A stretch of 64,000 bases of DNA from Bacillota bacterium (lineage in GTDB: Bacteria > Bacillota > Clostridia > Acetivibrionales > DSM-1351): the NCBI GenBank assembly GCA_023439045.1, contig JAEXOY010000043.1, forward strand, positions 62,001 through 126,000. Reading direction: 5' to 3'. Shown here piece after piece: positions 33,393 through 42,356 of this stretch. The position numbers and the translations under genes are program-made. Numbering within the stretch: position 1 is the first letter of the stretch; every line of letters starts with the position of its first letter. The notes below the pieces were generated by a model. That model was not told the origin of the DNA, ran no database searches, and was given only the letters and a program-made list of their open reading frames with translations.

Positions 33393-34607
33393 CTACGCTT
33401 CGTTAAGCTTGAACTTATTATGAATTGCGTTAACGGCTCTTTCGCCCTCTCCAATGTCTACCAGAACAGAAATCTTTATTTCAGAAGTGGTAATCATGTG
33501 GATATTGATATCGGCATCATATAATGCCTCAAACATTTTTGCAGCAATGCCTGGGCTATTAACCATTCCAGCACCAACAATAGATACCTTTGAGTATTTG
33601 TCTGAGAACTGAACGTCCTGTGCTGCAAACATAGCAAGATTATTCTTAATAATGGATACACACTTATCCAGATTATCCTTTGATATTGTAAATGAAATAT
33701 CCTTTGTATTATTTCTTCCTATTGATTGAAGTATCAAGTCAACGTTTATATTATCCTTAGCAAGCATAGAAAATAGTTTAAATGCAATTCCTGGCTTATC
33801 TTCAACTCCAATAACTGCAATCCTTGCAATATTATTATCCCTTGCCACACCTCTTACGGCTATTTTCTCCACACTGCATACCTCCTTTACAATAGTTCCA
33901 GGATCATTACTCAGACTAGACCTTACAACAAGATTAACATTGTACTTTTTGGCAACCTCAACTGACCTGTTGTGTAGTACGTTAGCACCTAGGCTTGCTA
34001 ATTCAAGCATCTCGTCATATGAAATGTCTTTGAGCTTGCTAGCATTTTCTACTATTCTAGGATCGGCAGTATATACCCCGTCAACATCTGTATATATTTC
34101 ACATAGATCAGCCCTTAATGAAGCTGCTAATGCGACCGCCGAGGTATCAGACCCCCCTCTCCCAAGAGTGGTAATGTCCTCAAACTTGTTTATACCTTGA
34201 AAGCCTGCAACAATTACAATGTTCTTTCTGTCTAATTCTCTAAAAAGTCTCTCTGTATCAATATTTTTAATTCTTGCTGCACAATAATTGCTATCGGTAG
34301 AAATCCCAGCCTGATAGCCAGTTAATGAAATAACTGGATATCCTAGCTTTTCTATAGCCATTGCCAGTAATGACATAGATATTTGCTCTCCAGCTGAAAG
34401 CAAAACGTCCATTTCACGTTTTGAAGAATTCTCATTAATCTCTTTTGCTTTTGCAATTAATTCGTCAGTAGTATCACCCTGTGCTGACACTACTACAACT
34501 ACTGAATTTCCCTGATTATAGGTATTTATAATCCTATTAGCTACATTAAATATTCGTTCTGCATTAGCCACTGATGTCCCACCGAATTTTTGAACTATAA
34601 GACTCAA
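33393..34607 (-). CDS. lysC: Aspartate kinase
   Basis: It catalyses the first step toward Lys, Met and Thr. The kinase domain begins SLIVQKFGGTSVAN, with GRGGSDTSAVALAASL and YTDVDGVYTADPRI, and two C-terminal ACT domains (RIAVIGVEDKPGIAFKLF, VSIVGAGMVNSPGIAAKMF) mediate feedback by end products. The preferred start is TTG at 34607, 6 bases after GGGGG; the longer TTG frame at 34631 would overlap hom and has no ribosome site. It lies between hom and an ECF gene, which suggests a threonine-branch isoenzyme. Confidence 0.95.
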   Translation of the reverse strand: MSLIVQKFGGTSVANAERIFNVANRIINTYNQGNSVVVVVSAQGDTTDELIAKAKEINENSSKREMDVLLSAGEQISMSLLAMAIEKLGYPVISLTGYQAGISTDSNYCAARIKNIDTERLFRELDRKNIVIVAGFQGINKFEDITTLGRGGSDTSAVALAASLRADLCEIYTDVDGVYTADPRIVENASKLKDISYDEMLELASLGANVLHNRSVEVAKKYNVNLVVRSSLSNDPGTIVKEVCSVEKIAVRGVARDNNIARIAVIGVEDKPGIAFKLFSMLAKDNINVDLILQSIGRNNTKDISFTISKDNLDKCVSIIKNNLAMFAAQDVQFSDKYSKVSIVGAGMVNSPGIAAKMFEALYDADINIHMITTSEIKISVLVDIGEGERAVNAIHNKFKLNEA

Positions 34608-34623
34608 TGCAATACCCCCTACT

Positions 34624-35868
34624 CTATTCAAGTTCTATTCTAACCTTGTTTATAACCCCACTGATTGAACCTATTCCATCAAGTGCAGAAATATTACTAT
34701 TTAATTGCGCCTCACTCGCTTTGTCAGTTACAAATGCAAACTCGCTATCTGCTGATGGAAGTTCAACATAATTAACCTTACCAAAAACGCTCTCGATATA
34801 TTTCTTTGCTTCCTGAGCATTTCTGTATTTAACTCTTACAAGATACTTTGTCTGGCTGTCTTCTATATTCATAACATTATTCTGTGACTGCCTTACCCAT
34901 ACACTCTTTGTACCGAAGTCAGGGTGCTTGGCAATATCAATTACGTCAGCAACAACGGCACTTGCTGTCGGTAGTTTTCCAGCGCCACGTCCGTAGAACA
35001 TAGCGTCGCCTAGTGCATTACCCTTTACAACTATAGCATTAAATACATCATCTACATTTGATAATGGGTGTTCGTCCATTATAATAGCAGGACTTACACG
35101 GGCAAATATCTTGCCATCAACCTTTTTACTAATAGCGATAAGTTTAATAACGCCTCCAAGGGCTTCTGCATACTTCATGTCGGTAACACTAATCTTTGTG
35201 ATACCTTCTGTGTATATGTTATTATAATCAACAAATTCATTGTATGCAATGGAAGATAATATCGCAATTTTCCTGCATGTATCATGACCCTCTATATCAG
35301 CTGTAGGATTTGCTTCTGCGTAGCCATTTTCCTGGGCTCCCTTTAATGCAACATCAAAATCCTTCCCGGCCTTTCTCATCTGAGTGAGGATATAGTTGGT
35401 TGTACCATTGAGTATACCTGTTACTCCTTCTATGTCATTAGCAGCTAAACATTGGTTTAATGGGCGGATTATTGGTATGCCCCCACCAACACTTGCCTCA
35501 AACAAGTAGCTAACACCTTTTTCTTGTGCAAGCTTCAACAGCTCCGGACCATGAGTAGCAACAAGCTCCTTATTAGATGTAACAACGCTCTTGCCAGCCA
35601 TTAGTGCTCTCTTTGTAAAATCATGAGCAATTTTTGCGCCCCCAATAGTCTCTATAACAATACTGACACTCTCATCATTAAATACATCGTCCGCATTCTT
35701 TGTAAGTACATCCTGATCAGGGCTATTTTCAAAATCTCTTACGTCAAGTATCCACTTAACCCTAATCTCCTGTCCCGCTCTTTCCTTTATACTTTCTTTA
35801 TTAATTCTGATAACCTCTGCAACACCAGAACCAACTACTCCATAGCCTAAAATTGCAACATTAATCAT
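34624..35868 (-). CDS. hom: Homoserine dehydrogenase
   Basis: The enzyme reduces aspartate semialdehyde to homoserine. The 414-residue protein has the nucleotide-binding VAILGYGVVGSGVAEVI, the catalytic region GILNGTTNYILTQM and NGYAEANPTADIEGHD, and a C-terminal ACT domain (YLVRVKYRNAQEAKKYIE) for threonine feedback. It is followed by aspartokinase after 16 bases and preceded by an ACT protein 31 bases upstream, so one operon covers the branch. AGGAGG stands before the ATG. Confidence 0.97.
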   Translation of the reverse strand: MINVAILGYGVVGSGVAEVIRINKESIKERAGQEIRVKWILDVRDFENSPDQDVLTKNADDVFNDESVSIVIETIGGAKIAHDFTKRALMAGKSVVTSNKELVATHGPELLKLAQEKGVSYLFEASVGGGIPIIRPLNQCLAANDIEGVTGILNGTTNYILTQMRKAGKDFDVALKGAQENGYAEANPTADIEGHDTCRKIAILSSIAYNEFVDYNNIYTEGITKISVTDMKYAEALGGVIKLIAISKKVDGKIFARVSPAIIMDEHPLSNVDDVFNAIVVKGNALGDAMFYGRGAGKLPTASAVVADVIDIAKHPDFGTKSVWVRQSQNNVMNIEDSQTKYLVRVKYRNAQEAKKYIESVFGKVNYVELPSADSEFAFVTDKASEAQLNSNISALDGIGSISGVINKVRIELE

Positions 35869-35899
35869 AATAACGAACCTCCTGTAATAAAAACCTATA

Positions 35900-36349
35900 C
35901 TATCTCGCTAAAATATCACTTTTTCTGACACCCTCAATTTTTGCAATATCCCTCATCATAAGCTCTATATCTTTCTTCATATCCAGCGTTTCAATTGATA
36001 CCGTAACGTCAGCCAACCCATTTATTGGTATGTTTTGGTTAATGGTAAGAATATTTGCGTTTGCTTCAGCAATCCTGTTTATAATGCTTGATAGTATTCC
36101 AGAGAAATCCTCAACCACAAAGAAAAGTGTAATAACCTTTCCTCGGGAGGTCTCGTAGAATGGAAAAACGTAGTCCTTGTATTTGTAATAAGCACTTCTG
36201 CTAATTCCAACCTCTTTTGCTGCATCATTAACGGTCTTCACTGTTCCTAAACTAAGTATTTTTTTTACTTCAATAACCTTGGCAAATACTTCTGGAAGAA
36301 CAACCGAATCTACAAGAAAATAAACTGATTCCTGCTTGATGTTTGCCAT
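35900..36349 (-). CDS. ACT-domain protein, UPF0735/PheB-like
   Basis: A 149-residue protein with an N-terminal helix-turn-helix-like part (VYFLVDSVVLPEVFAKVIEV, TVNDAAKEVGISRSAYYKYKD) and a C-terminal ACT domain (GKVITLFFVVEDFSGILSSI). The family is often found in front of hom or phe genes and probably senses an amino acid. Its place as first gene of the homoserine operon suggests a regulator, which remains inference. Length and motifs fit UPF0735. Confidence 0.9.
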   Translation of the reverse strand: MANIKQESVYFLVDSVVLPEVFAKVIEVKKILSLGTVKTVNDAAKEVGISRSAYYKYKDYVFPFYETSRGKVITLFFVVEDFSGILSSIINRIAEANANILTINQNIPINGLADVTVSIETLDMKKDIELMMRDIAKIEGVRKSDILAR

Positions 36350-36457
36350 ATTTTCCTACCTTTGCAAATAAAATTTTGTAAGCGACAAAAAATATTATTT
36401 TTTGCCAAATATGTATTATGTCCATGTAATGAGAACATTTGTGCTTCCTAGGTGTAT

Positions 36458-36486
36458 ATATTAGCACATTTTATTTGTATTTGCAA
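36458..36486 (-). promoter_or_regulatory. Promoter of the ACT-hom-ask-ECF operon
   Basis: Minus strand TTGCAA (36481-36486), 17 bp, TAATAT (36458-36463), about 110 bases before the ACT gene. The 320-bp spacer has no recognisable riboswitch. Confidence 0.5.
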
Positions 36487-36539
36487 TACAATATTAAGCA
36501 GCATATATTCTAACAGTACATATATTTAAGGGCATATAT

Positions 36540-36578
36540 AATAAACAGCACTTGCTTCTTCATTGAGCAAGTGCTGTT
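36540..36578 (-). terminator. Terminator after thrC
   Basis: A perfect 13-bp stem (AACAGCACTTGCT / AGCAAGTGCTGTT) with 9-base loop, then TTATTATAT on the minus strand; about 95 bases after the thrC stop. Confidence 0.75.
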
Positions 36579-36670
36579 ATCAATCAGCCTAAACTTATTA
36601 TATTTATAGATAAATGGCACCAAATAACTATATTAATTCAAAAATATTCGTCCTACCATGAATTAATCAA

Positions 36671-38170
36671 TTAAATCTTTAAGATACTTTTAACCATCTT
36701 ATCCATTTCACTTGGATCACAACATTTCTTGTGAAGTATCTGCTTTTGGTCCAATCCCCTTAATCCTTCTGGGATACTAAGCCCTGACTTTTGTGCAAGA
36801 ATATCAAGCAGTTCAAACTCAGTCTTGCCTTGTACCGATGCCTCTCCGGAAATTGATTTTACAACACTCTCATTAAACTTAAATGGACTTGCAGTGGATA
36901 CAATTACAGCTTTTGAACAATCAGATGTTGAAATAACATACTTGTCATAAACGTCAACAGCTACTGCTGTATGGGTATCCATAACATATCCAGTTTCCAT
37001 ATATACGCTCTCAATAGTCTTAAGTGTATCGGCATCTGTACAATAACCCGACCAGAATACTGATTGAATCTTGCTTCTGGTATCAGCATCAACAGTATAT
37101 GAGCCATTATTTTTGAGTTCATTCATCCATTTACATATACTATCACTATTACCATTTGTAACAAGGTATAGCAGTCTCTCTAGATTACTTGAAATAAGAA
37201 TGTCCATAGAAGGTGATATTGTCTTCTTGAATTCTCTATTCCTGTTGTAAGTACCTGAAGTAATAAACTCAGTCAAAACATTGTTTTCGTTTGCTGCACA
37301 AACCAGTTTATTTATAGGTAGCCCCATCTCCATTGCATAATATGCAGCTAGTATGTTTCCAAAATTTCCGGTAGGTACTACAAAATTAATCTTTTCTCCT
37401 GCTTTTATTTCATTATTTTTGATAAGGTCTGCATAAGCTGAAAAATAGTAAACTATCTGAGGAACAAGTCTACCCCAGTTTATCGAATTTGCAGAAGAAA
37501 ATTTGAAGCCATTTTTAAGCATTTCTTTTGCAAGGTCTTCATCGCTGAAAATTCTCTTGACACCGTTCTGTGCGTCATCAAAATTACCGTTAACCGCAAT
37601 TGAGGTAACATTTTTGCCTTCTTGTGTTATCATCTGCATTTTTTGTACCTGACTAACGCCTTCAACAGGGAAGAACACAATAATACTGGTGCCTGAAACA
37701 TCCTTGAAACCCTCAAGCGCCGCCTTACCTGTATCTCCGGAAGTAGCCACCAATATAACAATTTCTTCTTTTTCTCCTGTCTTCTTAAGCGCCTTTACCA
37801 AAAAATGCGGTAATATTTGAAGTGCCATGTCCTTAAAAGCACTAGTCGGACCGTGCCACAGTTCAAGTATATTTACATTATCGTATAATTTATGTAATGG
37901 TGCTATCGCATCTGTTTCAAATTTCTCCTTTGTATAAGCGGAATATACGCACTCCTCTAATTCTTGCTGTGTATAATCATCAAGATAGCCCTCTAATATT
38001 TTCATTGCTCTCTCTTGATAACTCATCTTGCTCATTTCTTCTATTTGACTCAGGGAGAAAGAAGTAATTTTTTCAGGTACAAACAAGCCGCCGTCTGCAG
38101 CTAAGCCCATCTTTATTGCCTCCGCTGAAGTAATCTCGCCATTTTTTCCTCTGGTACTTTTATATAACAT
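36671..38170 (-). CDS. thrC: Threonine synthase
   Basis: This PLP enzyme turns O-phosphohomoserine into threonine. The roughly 499-residue form belongs to the long (yeast/E. coli-like) class: YKSTRGKN and GLAADGGLFVPE at the start, Schiff-base Lys in HGPTSAFKDMALQ, and VATSGDTGKAALEGF. ATG 38170 (MLYKSTRG) is 6 bases after GGAAAG; the frame opens at 38188, but that start has no site. It is transcribed separately from hom and ask, just upstream of them. Confidence 0.96.
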   Translation of the reverse strand: MLYKSTRGKNGEITSAEAIKMGLAADGGLFVPEKITSFSLSQIEEMSKMSYQERAMKILEGYLDDYTQQELEECVYSAYTKEKFETDAIAPLHKLYDNVNILELWHGPTSAFKDMALQILPHFLVKALKKTGEKEEIVILVATSGDTGKAALEGFKDVSGTSIIVFFPVEGVSQVQKMQMITQEGKNVTSIAVNGNFDDAQNGVKRIFSDEDLAKEMLKNGFKFSSANSINWGRLVPQIVYYFSAYADLIKNNEIKAGEKINFVVPTGNFGNILAAYYAMEMGLPINKLVCAANENNVLTEFITSGTYNRNREFKKTISPSMDILISSNLERLLYLVTNGNSDSICKWMNELKNNGSYTVDADTRSKIQSVFWSGYCTDADTLKTIESVYMETGYVMDTHTAVAVDVYDKYVISTSDCSKAVIVSTASPFKFNESVVKSISGEASVQGKTEFELLDILAQKSGLSIPEGLRGLDQKQILHKKCCDPSEMDKMVKSILKI

Positions 38171-38284
38171 GATAATCTTTCCTTTCATAGTCCAATTTGA
38201 AGCATAAATTGCTACATTAATTGTATTTTCGAAGATTTCTTAAGGATTATAATATAATAAAAAAAACAAAAAAGCAAACATGGA

Positions 38285-39376
38285 TTACCTTAAAAATCTA
38301 CGTTTAGCATTGCTTTTTCCAGCGTTTTTGCTCTTCATTGTCGATAAAAGACTATGGACTGCTGTTTTACCTTGATAGTATAAAAACTGCATCTGCTCCT
38401 CAGTAATATCGAAATCCAGGAATGAAATGTCTCCTGTATTTATGTGAGCTATATTGTCAATGTTGTAGGCCTCCTTCGGCACACCTGTATCCTGAGAACG
38501 AGAGATAAGCTTTTTTAGTATGTTTTCTGCAGTAGATAACTCTTTTGGCTCCTTACCCTCTAGCTTCAATCCTATAATAGGATTTGTTTGCGTACTGTCA
38601 ATTAACCAAACCGGGAAGTTATCCAATACACCACCGTCTATAATATAGTGCTTTTTCTTATGATTATGCTCCTGCATCGTAAGGATTACTGGAGCAAACA
38701 CAAAGGGTACGCAAGTACTCATTCTTACTGCCCTTGCTACATCAAGTTTGTCTGGATCCATATTGTAGTATACTATATCGTCTGGTAGCACAATTACCTT
38801 ACCTAAATTGGCATCAACTGCTGTCATTCTGAGTTTATAGCCCCTTGGGTTTACCTTGTCAGCAATTCCACCCCTCAAATCCGAGAAGGTGTTAATCCCC
38901 TTCTGGTTGAGAAGTGTCCTCACCCATTGTTCTAGTGCTTCACCATTTAGAAAGGCATTTTTTTTGCTATAGGCAATAAGGTTTGCCATAAATTTCCCAC
39001 GGTTTCCTTGGAATTCGTTGCTATTTTTGCTAATAGATCGCATCTGAGGAGCAGCATCCTGTGATAATAAAAAATCATTAAAGCCTCCTCTTTTTTGATT
39101 GTTTACCTCAAGCACCCTTTGCTCTATATACCGGTCCAATACTGATTCGGTGACCATAAAATTTGCGAAGCTAAAATCGCTTAGGATACTTTTTAATTCT
39201 CGAGAAGAATAGCCCGCTGCAATGAGTGCACCAACAAGTGCCCCCGCAGATACTCCTGCAATATTTCCAATACTTTTAAAGTTATTTTCAAGTTCCTCAT
39301 ATGCACCTATAAAGGCTAACCCTTTAATTCCTCCACCACTTAGTACAATGTTAACGTCAACATTGCCGAAGCTCAT
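38285..39376 (-). CDS. Patatin-like phospholipase
   Basis: The protein shows the oxyanion loop SGGGIKGLAFIG, the nucleophile Ser43 in GVSAGALVG and the catalytic Asp of IIDGGVLDNFPVWL, the dyad of patatin-type lipid acyl hydrolases. About 363 residues. No signal peptide is seen, so it acts inside the cell or on the inner membrane face, likely in phospholipid turnover. The frame opens at 39409, but ATG 39376 follows GGAGGG by 6 bases and is preferred. Confidence 0.92.
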   Translation of the reverse strand: MSFGNVDVNIVLSGGGIKGLAFIGAYEELENNFKSIGNIAGVSAGALVGALIAAGYSSRELKSILSDFSFANFMVTESVLDRYIEQRVLEVNNQKRGGFNDFLLSQDAAPQMRSISKNSNEFQGNRGKFMANLIAYSKKNAFLNGEALEQWVRTLLNQKGINTFSDLRGGIADKVNPRGYKLRMTAVDANLGKVIVLPDDIVYYNMDPDKLDVARAVRMSTCVPFVFAPVILTMQEHNHKKKHYIIDGGVLDNFPVWLIDSTQTNPIIGLKLEGKEPKELSTAENILKKLISRSQDTGVPKEAYNIDNIAHINTGDISFLDFDITEEQMQFLYYQGKTAVHSLLSTMKSKNAGKSNAKRRFLR

Positions 39377-39529
39377 ACTATTCCCTCCATCGCCAACGCT
39401 AAAAAGCATAAGTACCTATTGTATTATATTAGCGATTTAGAGCAAATAGTATAGAGTACAACCATGATTATACACTTTAATATTAGGATAAAAGATTTCT
39501 TATATTTCTATCTAATTGTTTAATTACTT

Positions 39530-39575
39530 GTAAATAATAAAAGCTTGATAAGCAAATACATGCTTACCAAGCTAA
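39530..39575 (-). terminator. Terminator after the TPR gene
   Basis: Minus strand AGCTTGGTAAGCA / TGCTTATCAAGCT (one wobble), loop of 6, then TTTATTATTT. Confidence 0.8.
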
Positions 39576-39640
39576 AATATATATGTCTGCTACATTGTGT
39601 CTGAATAATATACTTTTACTCATACGTTAAAAACAAATCC

Positions 39641-40765
39641 CTATTGCGCGGCATTAACCCTAGCTTGTGCCCATTTCAAATATGTTGAATTAGGATAGTC
39701 CTTAATAAGCTTATTAAATGCTTCAAGAGATTTTTGTGTTTCCCCTGTGTCTGCATATGCCTTCCCTAGAGAATAAAGCGCTTTATCCCCGAAAGTCCAT
39801 TTATCTCCGAGTTTAAAAACCATCTCAAGCTTTTGTATTGCATCAGTATAATTTTTGCTACCATATAGCTTAACCCCATCATTAGTGAGCTGATTTGCAG
39901 CCTTTGGATATACATCAGCTTTTAATTTATCATAACGTTTTTCTGTATCCCCTGTTAGCGTTTCGTTTGACATTGATAGAAGGATCTCACTCGCCTGAAC
40001 ATATTTTTTCTGATTATATAGGCTTGAGGCATTTGTCAATAATCCATCAAGCTCCTGCATTTTTAGTTTATTGTTAAGTTCTTCTATCTGGACCTTCAGT
40101 AACTTGTTTTCTTCCACTAAAGTATTATACCTCGTATCAGTGGTGGTATCGGCAGCGGAAACATCTTTTGGATTATCAACTACTTCATTACTTGGTGCTT
40201 TTAGATAGAATCCAACTGAAAGTACCAGTAATACAATACTGATTATACTCATACACAAAGCAACAACTGGCTTTTTAAATAAAGAAAATATTTTTTTGAA
40301 TAACATATATTCTGCAGGAACTTGCTCTTCCTTTGTTAACTTTTTTTCTGCAGTTTTTGTAACAGATTTTTTAGCAGTTGTCTTTGCAGGAGAGCTTTTT
40401 GTACCGGAATTTATTGTAACAGAACTCTTTGTATTTTTATTTGGAGTATTAAAGTACTCAAGATATTGTGAAGCCTTCTCAACATTATTGTGCAGTCCTA
40501 CTTTGCTGACTAACTCTTCAGCCTTATCTAATTGGTTTGTATATGCATAGCAAAGCGCAAGCAAATCAACCGCCTCTGTAAAATCAGGCGTCTTGGAAAC
40601 AACTCTCTTAAGTTCAATTATTGCAATGTCCTCACTGCCAGTATGAAGGTTTTCTAAAGCTTTATTATAAAGCCTAACAGCTTCAATAGCTTCCTCAGTA
40701 TACTTTCCAGCAGCTTTATCTATATTAATGGGAGCAATATTACTTATTACTTTTTTAAGATCCAT
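39641..40765 (-). CDS. Membrane-anchored TPR protein
   Basis: About 374 residues with TPR-like helices on both sides of one membrane helix. The N-part (GKYTEEAIEAVRLYNKALEN, DFTEAVDLLALCYAYTNQ) lies inside; after a Ser/Thr/Lys linker comes the helix VVALCMSIISIVLLVLSVGFY (about 170-190), a coiled coil, then outside TPRs (YTDAIQKLEMVFKLGDKW, TQKSLEAFNKLIKDYPNSTY) as in YbgF/BamD-like proteins. It probably scaffolds an envelope complex. ATG 40765 follows AAGGAG by 8 bases and overlaps folC by 11. Confidence 0.83.
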   Translation of the reverse strand: MDLKKVISNIAPINIDKAAGKYTEEAIEAVRLYNKALENLHTGSEDIAIIELKRVVSKTPDFTEAVDLLALCYAYTNQLDKAEELVSKVGLHNNVEKASQYLEYFNTPNKNTKSSVTINSGTKSSPAKTTAKKSVTKTAEKKLTKEEQVPAEYMLFKKIFSLFKKPVVALCMSIISIVLLVLSVGFYLKAPSNEVVDNPKDVSAADTTTDTRYNTLVEENKLLKVQIEELNNKLKMQELDGLLTNASSLYNQKKYVQASEILLSMSNETLTGDTEKRYDKLKADVYPKAANQLTNDGVKLYGSKNYTDAIQKLEMVFKLGDKWTFGDKALYSLGKAYADTGETQKSLEAFNKLIKDYPNSTYLKWAQARVNAAQ

Positions 40766-42065
40766 CAATTTGGCTCCTTCCATAAATATCGTTCCATGCC
40801 GTTTTTATATCATATTGCATGTATAATGATCCGAATACACATATCATCTTATTATGAGAGTTAGCCTTTATTATTGCAGTTTGCAAAGCCTTTTTTGCGT
40901 TCTCTCCATCAATAATATTAGGATACTCATTCCTTAAAATACAACATAAATCGCATGAGTTTATTGCCCTTTCGCTTTTAGGAGTAATGGCAATAATTAA
41001 ATCGTCTTTATCTGCAACTGTTTTTATTATCTCTGTATACTGCTTATCTCTCAGAAATCCAATAATATAAATTTTTTGAATATCTTTGAAGTATCGTTCT
41101 AATGCATCCTTAAGTGATAATGCACCCTCTATATTGTGCGCACCATCTACTAAAATTAATGGCTCATGTGATATAATCTCCAGTCTTCCTGGCCAATTTG
41201 TCTTGAGTAGACCTTCAAATATAGCATTTTCTGTGATGACAAAACCTTTACTACTAAGAACATCACAAGTTTTAATTGCCGTTGCGGCATTTAACATTTG
41301 ATGTTGACCCAACATTGTTATTTTGAGATCCTGCCTGTCCTCAAAACTAAATCTCTGCCCATGAAAATCCGCATAACCTTGATTAAGCCTGTCAGCTCTT
41401 ACTTCATGTACTAAGCAGTCCAATTCCTGACATACTTTGGCAAAGTAAAGATGTACAGACTTATTTTGAGGATAAAGAACAACGTCTGTTTTTTCCTTTA
41501 TAATGCCTGCCTTATGATAAGCTATATCAAGTAGAGTTTTCCCCAACCTATCAGTATGATCAAGGCTTATGGTGGTAATAACAGCAGCCAATGGAGTACC
41601 AATAACATTGGTCGCATCTTCCCGGCCTCCAAGTCCAACCTCTAAAACCACAATATCGCACTGCTTTCTGTAGAAATACTCAAACGCGATAGCACAGGTT
41701 ACTTCAAATTGAGTTGGATGTGGTAGGTTATCTGCAACCATTTTACTGGTTATTTTACCTACATAATCCACAATCTCTGCAAGACTATCCTTATCAATCA
41801 TTTCGTTGTCTATCTTAATCTGCTCTTCAAAGCAATTAATAAAAGGTGATGTAAATGTGCCTGTTTTATAGCCTGAACAAGTTAGTATACTGCTCAGAAA
41901 TGTAACAGTAGAACCTTTTCCATTAGTACCGGCTACATGTACAAATTTTAGCTTTTGCTGGGGGTTGTCCATAAGTTCAAGAAGTCTTACAATATTATCT
42001 AGTCCCAGCTTACTTCCAAAACCTTCAATGCTATTTATATATGAAATAGCCTCCATGTAATCCAT
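40755..42065 (-). CDS. folC: Bifunctional folylpolyglutamate / dihydrofolate synthase
   Basis: The enzyme adds glutamates to folates. Family marks in the 436-residue protein are FVHVAGTNGKGSTVTFLSS (P-loop), TSPFINCFEEQIKI, EVGLGGREDATN, LDHTDRLG and GAHNIEGALSL. The first residues MDYMEAISYINSIEGFGSK LG are usual. It is followed by a TPR protein with overlap, so they share a transcript. Confidence 0.96.
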   Translation of the reverse strand: MDYMEAISYINSIEGFGSKLGLDNIVRLLELMDNPQQKLKFVHVAGTNGKGSTVTFLSSILTCSGYKTGTFTSPFINCFEEQIKIDNEMIDKDSLAEIVDYVGKITSKMVADNLPHPTQFEVTCAIAFEYFYRKQCDIVVLEVGLGGREDATNVIGTPLAAVITTISLDHTDRLGKTLLDIAYHKAGIIKEKTDVVLYPQNKSVHLYFAKVCQELDCLVHEVRADRLNQGYADFHGQRFSFEDRQDLKITMLGQHQMLNAATAIKTCDVLSSKGFVITENAIFEGLLKTNWPGRLEIISHEPLILVDGAHNIEGALSLKDALERYFKDIQKIYIIGFLRDKQYTEIIKTVADKDDLIIAITPKSERAINSCDLCCILRNEYPNIIDGENAKKALQTAIIKANSHNKMICVFGSLYMQYDIKTAWNDIYGRSQIDGS

Positions 42066-42162
42066 GAAAACATCCTTTCAACAATGCTAAACTTAGCTAT
42101 AAAGTGCCATATTTAAACAATATCAGTTTTATGTATATACGTCAATGACAAAAAGCAATGTA

Positions 42163-42207
42163 GCCTGTAAGGAGTATAACTATATGCATTTTACTCTCCT
42201 TACAGGC
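42163..42207. terminator. Perfect 12-bp hairpin between secA and folC
   Basis: GCCTGTAAGGAG / CTCCTTACAGGC with a 21-base loop. It has no close T-run; on the minus strand TTTTT follows after 9 bases. It may be a second terminator for secA or a leader structure of folC. Confidence 0.5.
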
Positions 42208-42220
42208 CACCAGAAGCAAT

Positions 42221-42265
42221 AAAAAAAGAGGCCCAAATCGCACGACTGCAATCCTAGCCTCTTTT
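42221..42265 (-). terminator. Terminator after secA
   Basis: Minus strand AAAAGAGGC / GCCTCTTTT stem with T-run of seven, about 90 bases after secA. Confidence 0.85.
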
Positions 42266-42356
42266 GAATTTAACATACCTTTGCTGTTTATAAACTATAT
42301 CACTGCTCTGATAATAAATTATATCGTTACTCTATCAACTAGCAGTCCTCAAAACA

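Noticed and set aside
36270..36467. Minus-strand 65-codon frame before the ACT gene
   Set aside because: Overlaps the promoter and the start of the ACT gene in another frame.
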